The translations under genes and the position numbers were made by a program. A DNA stretch of 64,000 bases from Brevundimonas sp. (lineage in GTDB: Bacteria; Pseudomonadota; Alphaproteobacteria; Caulobacterales; Caulobacteraceae). Shown here piece by piece: positions 37,520-48,689 of this stretch. The notes beneath the pieces are model-generated. The model made no database searches. It was not told the DNA's origin and saw only the letters and a list, made by a program, of their open reading frames with translations. Within the stretch, counting starts at the first letter, position 1; the number at the start of each line of letters is the position of its first letter. The stretch is taken from NCBI RefSeq assembly GCF_003248455.1, contig NZ_QFNM01000011.1, positions 28,929 to 92,928 of the forward strand, given 5' to 3'.

Positions 37520-38323
37520 TCAGATGTAATTCTCGCCCAGATACACCCGGCGCACCTCGGCGTCGTTGACCGCCTCGTCCGACGTGCCTTCGAACAGGAC
37601 CGCGCCGTTGGAGATGATCGAGACCCGGTCGGTGATGTCCAGGGTCTCGCGCACATTGTGGTCGGTGATCAGCACGCCGATGCCCTGGCTGGCCAGATAG
37701 CGGATCACGGTGCGGATGTCGGCGATGGCCAGCGGGTCGATGCCGGCGAAGGGTTCGTCCAGCAGCATGAAGGACGGCCGCCCCGCCAGGGCGCGGGCGA
37801 TCTCCACCCGTCGCCGCTCGCCGCCCGACAGGGCGGTGGCCTGGGCGTGGCGCAGATGGTCGATATGCAGTTCGTTCAAAAGCCGATCGGTCTCGGCCGT
37901 GATCTGATCGCGCGGGTAATTCAGCTCGACCACCGCCCGCACGTTCTTCTCGACCGTCATGCCGCGAAAGATCGAGGCTTCCTGCGCCAGATAGCCCAGG
38001 CCCATCCGCGCCCGCTGATACATGGGCTGGCCGGTGATGTCCTCGCCGTCCAGCCAGATCGAGCCGGAGTCCGGCGGGATCAGGCCGGTGATCATGTAGA
38101 AGCAGGTGGTCTTTCCCGCCCCGTTCGGGCCCAGCAGCCCCGCCACCTCGCCGCGCCGCACGGTCAGGGACACGTCGCGGACCACCTGCCGCGCGCCGAA
38201 CGCGCGGGCGATATGCACGACCCGCAACCCCTTTTCGACAGGCGAGACGACGGGCGCGGGCGCGGGCGCCGGCCGGTCGTCCAGATTCAGGGCGGAGAGT
38301 TCCTTGCGCGCCAAATTATTCAA
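37520..38323 (-). CDS. lptB: LPS export ABC transporter ATP-binding protein
   Basis: A 267-residue ATPase energising LptFG extraction of lipopolysaccharide. Walker A GPNGAGKTT, Q-loop region YLAQEASIFRGMTVEKN, signature LSGGERRR, Walker B FMLLDEPFAGIDP and H-loop ITDHNVRETL are intact. An N-terminal extension of about 30 residues (Pro/Ala-rich) is unusual in length. The only in-frame start before the domain that I can find is TTG at 38323, with a weak ribosome binding site. It follows lptA by 18 bases. Confidence 0.94.
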   Translation of the reverse strand: MNNLARKELSALNLDDRPAPAPAPVVSPVEKGLRVVHIARAFGARQVVRDVSLTVRRGEVAGLLGPNGAGKTTCFYMITGLIPPDSGSIWLDGEDITGQPMYQRARMGLGYLAQEASIFRGMTVEKNVRAVVELNYPRDQITAETDRLLNELHIDHLRHAQATALSGGERRRVEIARALAGRPSFMLLDEPFAGIDPLAIADIRTVIRYLASQGIGVLITDHNVRETLDITDRVSIISNGAVLFEGTSDEAVNDAEVRRVYLGENYI

Positions 38324-38341
38324 TCCCGAGGCCGGACGGCC

Positions 38342-38836
38342 TCAGTTCCCGCTGGGATAGAAGACGCCCTGCACGCGGCTGCCGGCGCCGCCGCGCGGCG
38401 CCCCGTCCATCCGGGCGGTCTCGGTGTTGATGTTGTAGACCAGGCGCGATCCGGTCAGGACGTTGCGCCCCTGGGTCAGGATGACATCGCCCGTCACCAC
38501 GATCTCGCCACTGCCCAGATTATAGACGGCGCGGTCGCCGCGCATCGACTGGTCGGGGGTGACGAAATAGACGGTTCCCGCCGCTTCGGCCCGCTCCAGA
38601 GCGCCGCCGTCGCCGCTGACCAGGGTCAGGGTGTCGGCACGGAAGCGGTTGCCGCCCTGGGTCGCCTCGGCCCGGCCGCGCAGGATCACCCGGTTCGGCG
38701 CATATTCCACCGCATCGGCGCCATAGGCCACCGGCTGGCTGCTGGCGTTCGACTGGGCGTCCCCGACCGCGGGCAGGGCGACGATCGCCACGGCCGCGAC
38801 GGCCGCCAAAGCGCTGCAAATCTTCATCGTCATCAT
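38342..38836 (-). CDS. lptA: LPS transport periplasmic protein LptA
   Basis: A 164-residue exported OstA-family protein bridging inner and outer membrane in LPS transport. A signal peptide (about 1-28) is followed by repeated beta-jellyroll strands (ADAVEYAPNRVILRGRAEATQGGNRFRADTL). Gly/Thr-rich strands and the final region SRLVYNINTETARM are typical. It overlaps the lptC stop by four bases (ATGA). Two or three adjacent Met codons leave the exact start open. Confidence 0.92.
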   Translation of the reverse strand: MMTMKICSALAAVAAVAIVALPAVGDAQSNASSQPVAYGADAVEYAPNRVILRGRAEATQGGNRFRADTLTLVSGDGGALERAEAAGTVYFVTPDQSMRGDRAVYNLGSGEIVVTGDVILTQGRNVLTGSRLVYNINTETARMDGAPRGGAGSRVQGVFYPSGN

Positions 38837-39492
38837 CGGCCTGCACCCGCGGGCGTCAGAACGCCCTTCACCTTGTTGTCGCCCGCGCCCTTGAACACCA
38901 CGCGCTGGCCCTGATCGTAGATGGCATAGGACGATGCGTTGATGGTTCCAAGAGGGCCGGCCCCCTGAACGCCCTTCGAACCCGTCACCACTCCGGTCGT
39001 GGTGTCGACCACCGCCTCGGGCGTGGTCAGGACGAAGCCGGTTCCGCCGTCGGAAATCCGCACATTCGGACCGATGACGACGGTCCTGGCCTGTTCGTCA
39101 TAGGTCCCGCCGTCGGCGGTCAGCTCCGTCACCTTGCGCCCGCCCAGGTTCAGCTTCAACGCCGGGCCGATCAGGCGGAACTTGCCGGTGTCGGGGTCGC
39201 GCACCGCCCCTTGGGCGCCGACGGTGAAGGCGCGCCCTTGCGAATCCTGGCCGTGGAACAGGGGGCTGTCCAGCCGCACCTCCTGGCTCTGGCTGGCCTT
39301 GCGCTCCACCCCCGACATCACGGTGCGGAACACGGTCCAGGTCAGGACGCCGCCCGCCAGCACCAGGATGACGATGGGCAGCACCCGGCGATACAGCCTG
39401 ACCCGGCGCGAGCGCGCGCGCCAGCGGGCGCCGGCCAGGGCGACCCTGGCTTCGTCAGCCTCGATGCGGGACGGATCGACGGGGTCGGTCAA
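38833..39492 (-). CDS. lptC: LPS export ABC transporter periplasmic protein LptC
   Basis: A 219-residue LptC: a basic cytoplasmic N-terminus (RWRARSRRVRLYRR), one membrane helix (VLPIVILVLAGGVLTWTVF, about 37-55) and a periplasmic beta-jellyroll (LDSPLFHGQDSQGRAFTV, KVTELTADGGTYDEQARTVVIG). Start is placed at TTG 39492, which has GAGG 5-6 bases upstream; upstream in-frame codons would run into rnd. It sits 7 bases after rnd and overlaps lptA, so the whole block is probably one operon. Confidence 0.9.
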   Translation of the reverse strand: MTDPVDPSRIEADEARVALAGARWRARSRRVRLYRRVLPIVILVLAGGVLTWTVFRTVMSGVERKASQSQEVRLDSPLFHGQDSQGRAFTVGAQGAVRDPDTGKFRLIGPALKLNLGGRKVTELTADGGTYDEQARTVVIGPNVRISDGGTGFVLTTPEAVVDTTTGVVTGSKGVQGAGPLGTINASSYAIYDQGQRVVFKGAGDNKVKGVLTPAGAGR

Positions 39493-39499
39493 GCGCGCC

Positions 39500-40114
39500 T
39501 CAGCTGTGGGCGAAGATGTCGTCCTCGTCCCAGCCGGCGAGGTCGAGCGCCGAACGGGTCGGCAGGAAGTCGAAACATTTCGCGGCCAGATCGGCGCGCC
39601 CTTCGCGCGCCAGCATCTGGTCCAGCCTGGCCTTGGCCGCATGCAGATAAAGAACGTCAGAGGCCGCATAATCCAGCTGCGCCGGGGTCAGGACGTCGGC
39701 GCCCCAGTCCGACGACTGCTGGGCCTTGGACAGGTCCACCCCGACCGTCTCGCGCACCACGTCCTTCAGCCCGTGCCGGTCGGTGTAGGTGCGCGCCAGC
39801 TTGGAGGCGATCTTGGTGCAGTAGACCGGCCGCGTCTCGACCCCCAGGTGCAGCAGGAACATGCCGATGTCGAAACGACCGAAGTGAAAGATCTTGGTCA
39901 CGGCCGGGTCCGTCAGCACCCGTTTCAGGTTCGGACAGTCGTAGCCGGGTCGGGTCAGCCGCACGACATGGGCGTTCCCGTCGCCCGACGACAGCTGCAC
40001 CACGCACAGCGGATCGCGCCGGAAACGCAGGCCCATCGTCTCGGAATCGACAGCGACCTCGGCCCCCAGGTCCAGATCGTCGGGCAGGTCGCCCTCGTGC
40101 AGGTAAACGGTCAT
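39500..40114 (-). CDS. rnd: Ribonuclease D-type 3'-5' exonuclease
   Basis: A 204-residue DEDDy exonuclease, i.e. the RNase D catalytic domain without HRDC domains, as is usual in alphaproteobacteria. Exo I is VAVDSETMGL (Asp, Glu at about 22-24), Exo II is FHFGRFDIGMF (His-x3-Asp pattern) and Exo III is YAASDVLYL with the catalytic Tyr and Asp. It trims structured RNA 3' ends. First gene of the lpt block. Start at 40114 gives MTVYLHEGD, the normal N-terminus. Confidence 0.94.
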   Translation of the reverse strand: MTVYLHEGDLPDDLDLGAEVAVDSETMGLRFRRDPLCVVQLSSGDGNAHVVRLTRPGYDCPNLKRVLTDPAVTKIFHFGRFDIGMFLLHLGVETRPVYCTKIASKLARTYTDRHGLKDVVRETVGVDLSKAQQSSDWGADVLTPAQLDYAASDVLYLHAAKARLDQMLAREGRADLAAKCFDFLPTRSALDLAGWDEDDIFAHS

Positions 40115-40321
40115 GCTGAGGCTCTTACACGGCGAACGCGGCGGACGAAACAAGCTACAGCGACGCCGAACGTCTTCCGCCCGCCTTCACGGAACGGCCT
40201 CAAGCCGCCCCGGGCCGCGCGTGGCGAACGGCGTCGCGGAATCGGTGGCCTTCCGGCATGCCGCCCCGAAAGTGCGCCATTGAACACATGCCCAAGGCAG
40301 TTCATGGCTAGGAGAGATTTC

Positions 40322-41293
40322 ATGTCTGGCCCGCCCGCTTCCTCCGGCGCAACGCACATCAAGGCGAACATCGTCCTCTACGGGGCGCTGGCCGCCAATC
40401 TCGGCATTGCGGTCGCCAAATTCGTGGCGGCGTCGATCAGCGGTTCGTCGTCGATGCTGACCGAGGGCGTCCACTCGCTGGTCGACAGCGGCAATCAGGT
40501 TCTGCTCCTATATGGGCAGCATCGCGCCAAGACGCCGGCCGACGCCGCGCATCCCTTCGGTTACGGTCGCGAACTGTATTTTTGGGCGTTCGTGGTCGCG
40601 ATCCTGATCTTCGCGGTCGGCGCGGGGGTTCCGATCTACGAGGGCTGGGCGCACATCCAGGCGCCAGAGCCGCTCCACGACCCGGCGATCAACTATATCG
40701 TGCTGGCGATCGCCTTCGCGCTCGAGGGCGGTTCCTGGACCACCGCCGTCAAGGAGTTCAACGGCAAGCGGCGCGGCGTCGGCTGGTGGAGAGCGATCCG
40801 CCGGTCGAAGGACCCCGCGGCCTTCACCGTCCTGTTCGAGGACAGCGCGGCCTTGCTTGGACTAGGCGTCGCCGCCGCCGGGGTTTGGGCCAGTCACGCC
40901 TATGGCGACCCCCGGATCGACGGCGTCGCCTCCATCGGCATCGGCCTGATCCTGGCGCTGGTCGCCGTCCTGCTCGCGCGCGAAGCCAAGGGCCTTCTGA
41001 TCGGCGAAAGCGCCGATCCCGCGCTGATCGCCCAAATCCGGTCGATGATCGAAGGGCGCGTCGAGATCACCGCCGTCAACCATGTGCGGACCATCCATAC
41101 CGCGCCAGACGCCGTCTTCGTCGCCATCAGCGCCGACTTCGACGACCGCCTCCTCATGGGCGAGGCGGAGGCGCTGATCGAGGATATGGAAGCCGCGCTG
41201 AAGGCGGAGTTTCCGCAACTCACATCGATCTACGTCCGACCGGAGAAGGCGCGAGACGCCGTCCAAGGCGGAAAGGGGTTGAAGGGCGCATGA
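40322..41293 (+). CDS. Cation diffusion facilitator family transporter
   Basis: A 323-residue metal/proton antiporter of the CDF family. Six transmembrane helices lie within residues 14-225. TM2 carries LTEGVHSLVDSGNQ (the HxxxD metal site) and TM5 carries FEDSAALLGLG. The C-terminal cytoplasmic ferredoxin-like domain (ITAVNHVRTIHTAPDAVFVAISADF) closes the protein. Likely exports zinc, cobalt, iron or similar; the ion is not assignable. Start at 40322 has AGGAGAG 6-7 bases upstream. It is the first gene of a more accessory stretch. Confidence 0.93.
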   Translation: MSGPPASSGATHIKANIVLYGALAANLGIAVAKFVAASISGSSSMLTEGVHSLVDSGNQVLLLYGQHRAKTPADAAHPFGYGRELYFWAFVVAILIFAVGAGVPIYEGWAHIQAPEPLHDPAINYIVLAIAFALEGGSWTTAVKEFNGKRRGVGWWRAIRRSKDPAAFTVLFEDSAALLGLGVAAAGVWASHAYGDPRIDGVASIGIGLILALVAVLLAREAKGLLIGESADPALIAQIRSMIEGRVEITAVNHVRTIHTAPDAVFVAISADFDDRLLMGEAEALIEDMEAALKAEFPQLTSIYVRPEKARDAVQGGKGLKGA

Positions 41294-41345
41294 CCCCAAG
41301 GCGCGATCGGAAGGAAAGCGGCGGCAGGCGCTTTTGGCGAAAGCC

Positions 41346-42245
41346 TCACAGGATCTCGCGCCTGAGCAGGGCGTCCAGCCAGTCGGCGAACAGTTGAAGT
41401 CGCCGCGAAAGATGCTGGCGATGCGGATAGAGCAGCGCCATCGGCAGGGATTGCGCGCGGTGTTCCGGCATCACCTCGACCAGTTCGCCCGCCTTCAGAT
41501 GGGCTTTCACGTCATAGGCCGGAATCTGGATCAGGCCGAGACCGGCCAGACAGGCGGCGATATAGGCCTCCGCGCTGTTGACGATCACCCGGCCGCGCAT
41601 CGGCGTGGTGCGGACTTCGCCCTTGTCGACCCACTCCCAATCCTCCACCCGCCCGCTTGAAGGCGAGGCGTAGCGCACCGCCAGATGGGATGGCAGATCG
41701 TCAGGGCGCATCGGCACGCCATGCCGGGCCAGATAGGCCGGGCTGGCGACGTTGACCAGCGGAAGTTCCCCCACGGCGCGGGCGATAAGCCCGGAATCGG
41801 CCAAGGGTCCGACGCGCACCACGCAGTCGATGCTGTCCTCGATCAGGTTCACGGCGCGATCGGTGACGCCCAGGCTGATCTCGATTCCGGGATAGCGATC
41901 CAGGAATTCCGGCAGCGCCGGCGCGATGATCAGCCGTCCGATCCGTCCAGGCACGTCGATGCGCAACAGGCCGCTGGGCCCGGTCGTCTCCTGGCGGAAC
42001 AGGCCTTCCGCCTCCTCGACGTCGGCGATCACGCGCAGGCAGCGCTCGTAGAAGGTGACGCCGTCCGGGGTGGGCGCGACGCGGCGGGTCGTGCGATGCA
42101 GCAGGCGCGCGCCGACCCGCGCTTCCAAGTCCTGGATCGCGGCCGACACCGACGATCGCGGCATGCCCAGCAGGTCCGCCGCCCGGGTGAAGCTGGCGCA
42201 CTCGACGACGCGGACGAAGGTTCTGAAAAGGTCGATACGGTCCAG
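41346..42245 (-). CDS. LysR-type transcriptional regulator, probable CTG start
   Basis: A 299-residue LysR regulator. The N-terminal winged HTH reads DRIDLFRTFVRVVECASF, then TRAADLLGMPRSSVSAAI and LEARVGARLLHRTTR. The effector domain follows (SGLLRIDVPGRIGRL onward). No ATG, GTG or TTG lies in frame before the HTH: the frame is bounded by TGA at about 42290 and the first ATG (42164) falls inside the recognition helix. A CTG at 42245 has GGAG 7 bases upstream and gives exactly the expected N-terminus, so I use it. It is divergent from the SDR gene and probably regulates it. Confidence 0.85.
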   Translation of the reverse strand: MDRIDLFRTFVRVVECASFTRAADLLGMPRSSVSAAIQDLEARVGARLLHRTTRRVAPTPDGVTFYERCLRVIADVEEAEGLFRQETTGPSGLLRIDVPGRIGRLIIAPALPEFLDRYPGIEISLGVTDRAVNLIEDSIDCVVRVGPLADSGLIARAVGELPLVNVASPAYLARHGVPMRPDDLPSHLAVRYASPSSGRVEDWEWVDKGEVRTTPMRGRVIVNSAEAYIAACLAGLGLIQIPAYDVKAHLKAGELVEVMPEHRAQSLPMALLYPHRQHLSRRLQLFADWLDALLRREIL

Positions 42246-42272
42246 GAGCCGGCTCCATTGTTCGATCTGGCC

Positions 42273-42285
42273 GACATGTCATGTC
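42273..42285. promoter_or_regulatory. Candidate LysR operator in the divergent promoter
   Basis: GACATG-T-CATGTC is a perfect 6-bp inverted repeat located between the divergent LysR and SDR genes, 28 bases from the LysR start and 89 bases from the SDR start. LysR proteins typically bind dyad sites in such regions. Binding is inferred. Confidence 0.45.
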
Positions 42286-42373
42286 AGACTGAGCGGCTTT
42301 ATGACAACAATCGGAACGGTAGTCTGCGGTACGCCGGGTCGGCCGCGACTCCGGCCCATCGCAGGAGACAGGC

Positions 42374-43147
42374 ATGACCGACCACAGCATCACGGGCAAA
42401 ACCGTCCTCATCGCGGGCGGCGCGAAGAACCTCGGCGGGCTCCTCGCCCGCGATCTCGCGGCGCAGGGCGCCAGGGCCGTCGCGATCCACTACAACACCG
42501 GCGCCACGAAGCCGGCCGCGGACGAGACCGTCGCCGCGATCAAGGCGGCCGGCGCCGAGGCCGTCGCCTTTCAGGGCGACCTGACCACGGCCGGCGCGGT
42601 CGAAGCCCTGTTCGCCGACGTCATCGCCGCATTCGGCAAGCCGGACATCGCCGTCAACACCGTCGGCAAGGTGCTGAAGAAGCCGATCGTCGAGATCAGC
42701 GAGGCCGAGTATGATGAGATGACGGCGGTGAACTCGAAGACCGCCTTCTTCTTCCTCAAGGAGGCCGGCAAGCACCTCAACGACAACGGCAAGGTCTGCA
42801 CCCTGGTGACGTCGCTGCTGGGCGCCTTCACGCCCTTCTATGCGGCCTATGCCGGGACCAAGGCGCCGGTCGAGCATTTCACGCGCGCGGCCTCCAAGGA
42901 GTTCGGCGAGCGCGGCATCTCGGTGACGGCGATCGGGCCGGGTCCGATGGACACGCCGTTCTTCTACCCGGCCGAAGGCGAGGACGCGGTCGCCTATCAC
43001 AAGACCGCCGCCGCCCTGTCGGCCTTTACCAGGACCGGCCTCACCGACATCGAGGACATCGTCCCCTTCATCCGTTTCCTCGTGTCCGACGGCTGGTGGA
43101 TGACCGGCCAGACCATTCTCGTCAACGGCGGCTATACGACCAAGTGA
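42374..43147 (+). CDS. SDR family oxidoreductase
   Basis: A 257-residue classical short-chain dehydrogenase. The cofactor loop is GGAKNLGG (16-23, a variant of TGxxxGxG), with NTVG near 97, the catalytic Ser in TLVTSLLGAF and YAAYAGTK (Tyr and Lys). The C-terminal TGQTILVNGGYTTK is the common SDR end. Substrate unknown. A strong AGGAG precedes the ATG by 7-8 bases. It is divergently paired with the LysR gene, the usual arrangement for local control. Confidence 0.93.
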   Translation: MTDHSITGKTVLIAGGAKNLGGLLARDLAAQGARAVAIHYNTGATKPAADETVAAIKAAGAEAVAFQGDLTTAGAVEALFADVIAAFGKPDIAVNTVGKVLKKPIVEISEAEYDEMTAVNSKTAFFFLKEAGKHLNDNGKVCTLVTSLLGAFTPFYAAYAGTKAPVEHFTRAASKEFGERGISVTAIGPGPMDTPFFYPAEGEDAVAYHKTAAALSAFTRTGLTDIEDIVPFIRFLVSDGWWMTGQTILVNGGYTTK

Positions 43148-43280
43148 GCCGGGGGTCCGCTGGACCGCCGGCCGCGCATGAGGGTCATGCGGCGGCGTTG
43201 GAGGCCCTGACGCTGTGGCATAAGCCGCTTCTGGCTTTGCGAACGTCGCCGCTGACGAGATCAACGACCGGATGTCCGCG

Positions 43281-44327
43281 TTAGTCCTGAGCCAAGCGCG
43301 GAAAACGGAGATTGACCACGAGCCCTTCGGCGCGCCAGTCCCGGCTGATTGCGCCCCGCGCCGATCGCACGACACGATCCACCATCTCGGTTCCAAAACC
43401 CCGACGTTTCGGAGCGGCCGGAATGTGGGGGCCACCTGTTTCGATCCACGTCAGATTGAGCTCGCCGTCGTCAACCCGCCAACGCACCGCGACGTCGCCG
43501 TCGCTGCTGAGGGCGCCGTATTTGAGGGAATTTGTCGCCAACTCATGAAGCAAGAGCGCGAACGCCGTCATGGCGTCGCGGTGGACCAACGCCTTGTACC
43601 CGATCACCGTGCAACGGTCGCCATAGGGTTCCAGAACCGAACGGACGACGCTCGCCACGTCCACGGGGCCGGTATCGCACCCACCGCCATCTTCCTTGGC
43701 GAAAACCGCATCCGAAGCTCGCGACAGTGCACCGAGTTTCTCTCGAAGAATCCCAGACGCGGCTTCGGGGGCATTGCCTGAAGCCGCCTCCTTCTCCGCG
43801 ATGAGGGTCAATCCATTCACGACGGAGAACAGATTTTTGATCCGGTGCCGCATTTCACGCGCGAGAAGCCTCTCGCCATTGACAGCGTCTTCGAGCCGTC
43901 GTTCGAGCAAGGTCTTTTCCGTGACGTCGCGCGATACGCAAAGGATCGACAGAACCCGGCCGTCGGCGTCGATGAGCGGCGTGAGCAGGTTGTCCCAATA
44001 TATCGTGCCGCCCGGGGAGATGCTCTTGCCCGGAAAGCGCGCTGTCTGACCCGCGGCCGCCGTGCGAAGCGCGTCGGCGCCGGCGGCATGGACATCGTCT
44101 GGAAGCAACGGAAGCCAGGGCATTCCGAATTCGGAATCCTCGGGAACGCCGAGTGCGAGGCGCCCGGCCTTGTTCATCGCCAGCAACGCGCCATCGACGG
44201 AAACAACCTTGATGCAGTCGGGCGTCGCATCGAGCATAGCCTTCTGCAAATCCGATAGATACGGATCGGCTTGCGAGGCCATGTCGGGAAACATTATCCG
44301 TGTGTAGATTCCGACGGCGGCATCCAT
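43281..44327 (-). CDS. PAS-containing HWE-family sensor histidine kinase
   Basis: A 348-residue soluble kinase. A PAS domain occupies about 20-145 (DATPDCIKVVSVDGALLAMN, VLSILCVSRDVTEKTLLE). The H-box is EMRHRIKNLFSVVNGL with the phospho-accepting His, followed by the HWE ATPase with HELATNSLKYGAL, the WxE of LTWIETGG and the G-rich RRGFGTEMVDRVV. HWE kinases are alphaproteobacterial and often take part in light or general-stress signalling. No response regulator is adjacent, so it is an orphan. Start at 44327 has GGGAAG upstream. GC is somewhat lower than in its neighbours. Confidence 0.92.
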   Translation of the reverse strand: MDAAVGIYTRIMFPDMASQADPYLSDLQKAMLDATPDCIKVVSVDGALLAMNKAGRLALGVPEDSEFGMPWLPLLPDDVHAAGADALRTAAAGQTARFPGKSISPGGTIYWDNLLTPLIDADGRVLSILCVSRDVTEKTLLERRLEDAVNGERLLAREMRHRIKNLFSVVNGLTLIAEKEAASGNAPEAASGILREKLGALSRASDAVFAKEDGGGCDTGPVDVASVVRSVLEPYGDRCTVIGYKALVHRDAMTAFALLLHELATNSLKYGALSSDGDVAVRWRVDDGELNLTWIETGGPHIPAAPKRRGFGTEMVDRVVRSARGAISRDWRAEGLVVNLRFPRLAQD

Positions 44328-44594
44328 TGCTTTACTTCCCTCGTCGGCACAGCGGATCGCTCACCTTAACAGACACCGGGCCTTATGACACGATTATGGC
44401 TCAGGCGGTCGGCGGCCGCTTGGAGCGGACGCCGTCTTGGTTCATCGAAACAGATCGGCTTTCTGAGAAAGCATTGGCGACCTTGGCCCTTGCTTCACAA
44501 CTCGACGCCGTCGGCCGACATGGCAGTGGCGCGCATTCGCTGTTCTTGACTGCGGGTTCGATAGCCGCCTTGGCCGCGCGAGGGCGGCCGCGGC
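44328..44594. other. 267-base gap without a convincing gene
   Basis: Between the kinase start and the P-ATPase end. A plus-strand frame from ATG 44396 to 44614 would give about 72 residues but overlaps the ATPase end and resembles no family. Lower GC than the flanks suggests remnant sequence. No promoter or hairpin is clear enough to call. Confidence 0.4.
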
Positions 44595-46967
<2,373 letters not shown>

Positions 46968-47400
46968 CGCCGACGCCCTTTCCCGCGAATGATCGGCCTC
47001 CCCCTGCGAGGCCAGGCCGGGTCCGCCTCTTCGACGCACAGACCGGCAGCCGGGTCAGGTGAGCGATCCATTGGCGTCCAGGCTTCTGCATATCATTCCG
47101 TCACCGTCGCGTCGCCACAGCTTGACGGCGGCGGCTCCAGCTACGCGCGTTCGGGCAATCGTCCAGGCGCTTGCCACTGCAAGGGGGCGGGCTTCACGGT
47201 CTGCAACCGAGGTCGGAGCGGCGCCTTGGCGAGCCGTCACCTTCCGTTCGTTGTGAGCCGCTAGCGGCGCGACCAAGACGCATATCCGCAACGGGCGGCC
47301 CAGGCCACGATCTCGAGCCTGTGACGCCGTCGATCATCACCCGATACGGCGCTGAGCGTTCTTTGGAGGTGTCGCGAAGGCGCCCGGTGGCCCCGAAGGG
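46968..47400. other. 433-base gap without a convincing gene
   Basis: Upstream of the P-ATPase. A minus-strand frame of 78 codons (47055-47291) shows no family, no signal peptide and no ribosome binding site; its composition looks like decayed sequence. The promoter of the ATPase must lie here, but I see no clear boxes or CueR-type dyad. Confidence 0.4.
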
Positions 47401-47448
47401 CCAGTCAAGTGATTCATCGTGCGAATACGACGCGATAAATCACTTGAC

Positions 47449-47451
<3 letters not shown>
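47401..47451. repeat. 14-bp perfect inverted repeat against the 3' end of tRNA-Leu
   Basis: CCAGTCAAGTGATT (47401-47414) and AATCACTTGACTGG (47438-47451) are perfectly complementary with a 23-base loop. The right arm includes the CCA of the tRNA (47449-47451). It could be a terminator/processing hairpin for the tRNA transcript or a recombination-site scar; no U-tract follows. Confidence 0.75.
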
Positions 47452-47535
<84 letters not shown>

Positions 47536-47748
47536 CCCGTCGGCAGCGCCTTGCGGCGTTTCCATCGGGAAGGCGCGGACCTCTAAGGGAGGCTCCGGGC
47601 GGGGTCAACAAGGATTTTCCGCCTTTGCGCGATTTCTTCCGCGAACGACGTTTGAAGCGTGGCCGCAAGGGCGCGGCGACGGCGATTTAACGCCCGCTAA
47701 GCCTGTTTTCTAACCGCGTCTTGAGGCGCGGCCGTCTAAGGATGTCGC

Positions 47749-48591
47749 ATGACGGAGCCGTCTCTGACCCTGGCCGAGACCGAGCGGCGCGCCCGGCCCC
47801 GCGCCCCCTTCCGCACGGCGCGGCGTTCCAGCGAACGGGTGCGGCTGCTGGGCCAGGCCGTCGATCTGGTCCGGCCCGAGGAGGTCCAGCATCACATCCA
47901 GCAGGCCGTGGCCGAGGGCCGCAAGAGCCTGATCGCCAACCACAATCTGCACAGCCTCTATCTGCTGGACCGCACCCCCGGCCTGGCCGCATTCTACGAT
48001 CGGGCCGACATGGTGGAGGTCGATTCCACGCCCCTGATCGCCTTTTCGCGCCTCATGGGCCTGAACAGCCGGGGTTTCCACCGCTGCACCTATCTGGACT
48101 GGCGCGACCATTTCTGGAGCGTGGCGGACCGCAAGGGCTGGCGCGTCCTTTCGGTCGGCGGCGCGCCCGGCGTGGGCGAGGCGGCGGCCTTGCGCTTGAA
48201 GGCCGCCTATCCCTGCGCCGAGATCGCCGTGCATCACGGCTTCTTCGATGCGCGGCCCGATTCGGCCGAGAACGCGGCCGTCCTGGCCCGGATCGCGGAT
48301 TTCCGACCGGACGTCCTGTTCGTGGGCATGGGCATGCCGCGCCAGGAGTTGTGGATCGCCGACAACTACGACCGACTGCCGCCGTGCGTCGTCCTGTCGG
48401 TCGGCGCCGCCTTCGACTACGAGGCAGGGGTCCAGAGCGCGGCGCCGCGATGGATGGGCAGGGCCGGAATCGAATGGGCCTATCGTCTGTTCCGCGATCC
48501 CCGGCGGCTGTTCGTCCGCTATTGCATCGAGCCGTGGAGCCTGATCCCGCTGGCTCTGGCCGACATTCGGGCGGCGCGTCGCAGCCGCTGA
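47749..48591 (+). CDS. WecG/TagA/CpsF family glycosyltransferase
   Basis: A 280-residue GT26 enzyme adding a sugar to a polyprenyl-linked intermediate in exopolysaccharide synthesis. Family motifs: SLIANHNLHSLYLL (40-53), VDSTPLI, FVGMGMPRQELWI and the C-terminal VGAAFDYEAGVQSAAPRWMGRAGIEWAYRL (the last in two blocks). HfsJ, the Caulobacter holdfast transferase, belongs to this family; orthology is only suggested. The FAD-binding protein gene follows after 98 bases and a Wza-like gene lies further on, so a polysaccharide role is likely. Confidence 0.92.
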   Translation: MTEPSLTLAETERRARPRAPFRTARRSSERVRLLGQAVDLVRPEEVQHHIQQAVAEGRKSLIANHNLHSLYLLDRTPGLAAFYDRADMVEVDSTPLIAFSRLMGLNSRGFHRCTYLDWRDHFWSVADRKGWRVLSVGGAPGVGEAAALRLKAAYPCAEIAVHHGFFDARPDSAENAAVLARIADFRPDVLFVGMGMPRQELWIADNYDRLPPCVVLSVGAAFDYEAGVQSAAPRWMGRAGIEWAYRLFRDPRRLFVRYCIEPWSLIPLALADIRAARRSR

Positions 48592-48689
48592 CGAACCATA
48601 TTTCCTACTAGTCAGATAGATATTTATCGCCATGATCGGCCCCGGACGCCGTGCTATCCAGGCGGCGTCGAAACCAGGACGGGGGCCCC

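Noticed and set aside
42165..42290. Frameshift explanation for the LysR N-terminus
   Set aside because: The HTH reads through in one frame back to the CTG with a good ribosome binding site, so no frame change is needed to recover a full-length protein.
47055..47291. Minus-strand frame of 78 codons upstream of the P-ATPase
   Set aside because: No domain, signal peptide or ribosome binding site; composition suggests non-coding or decayed sequence.
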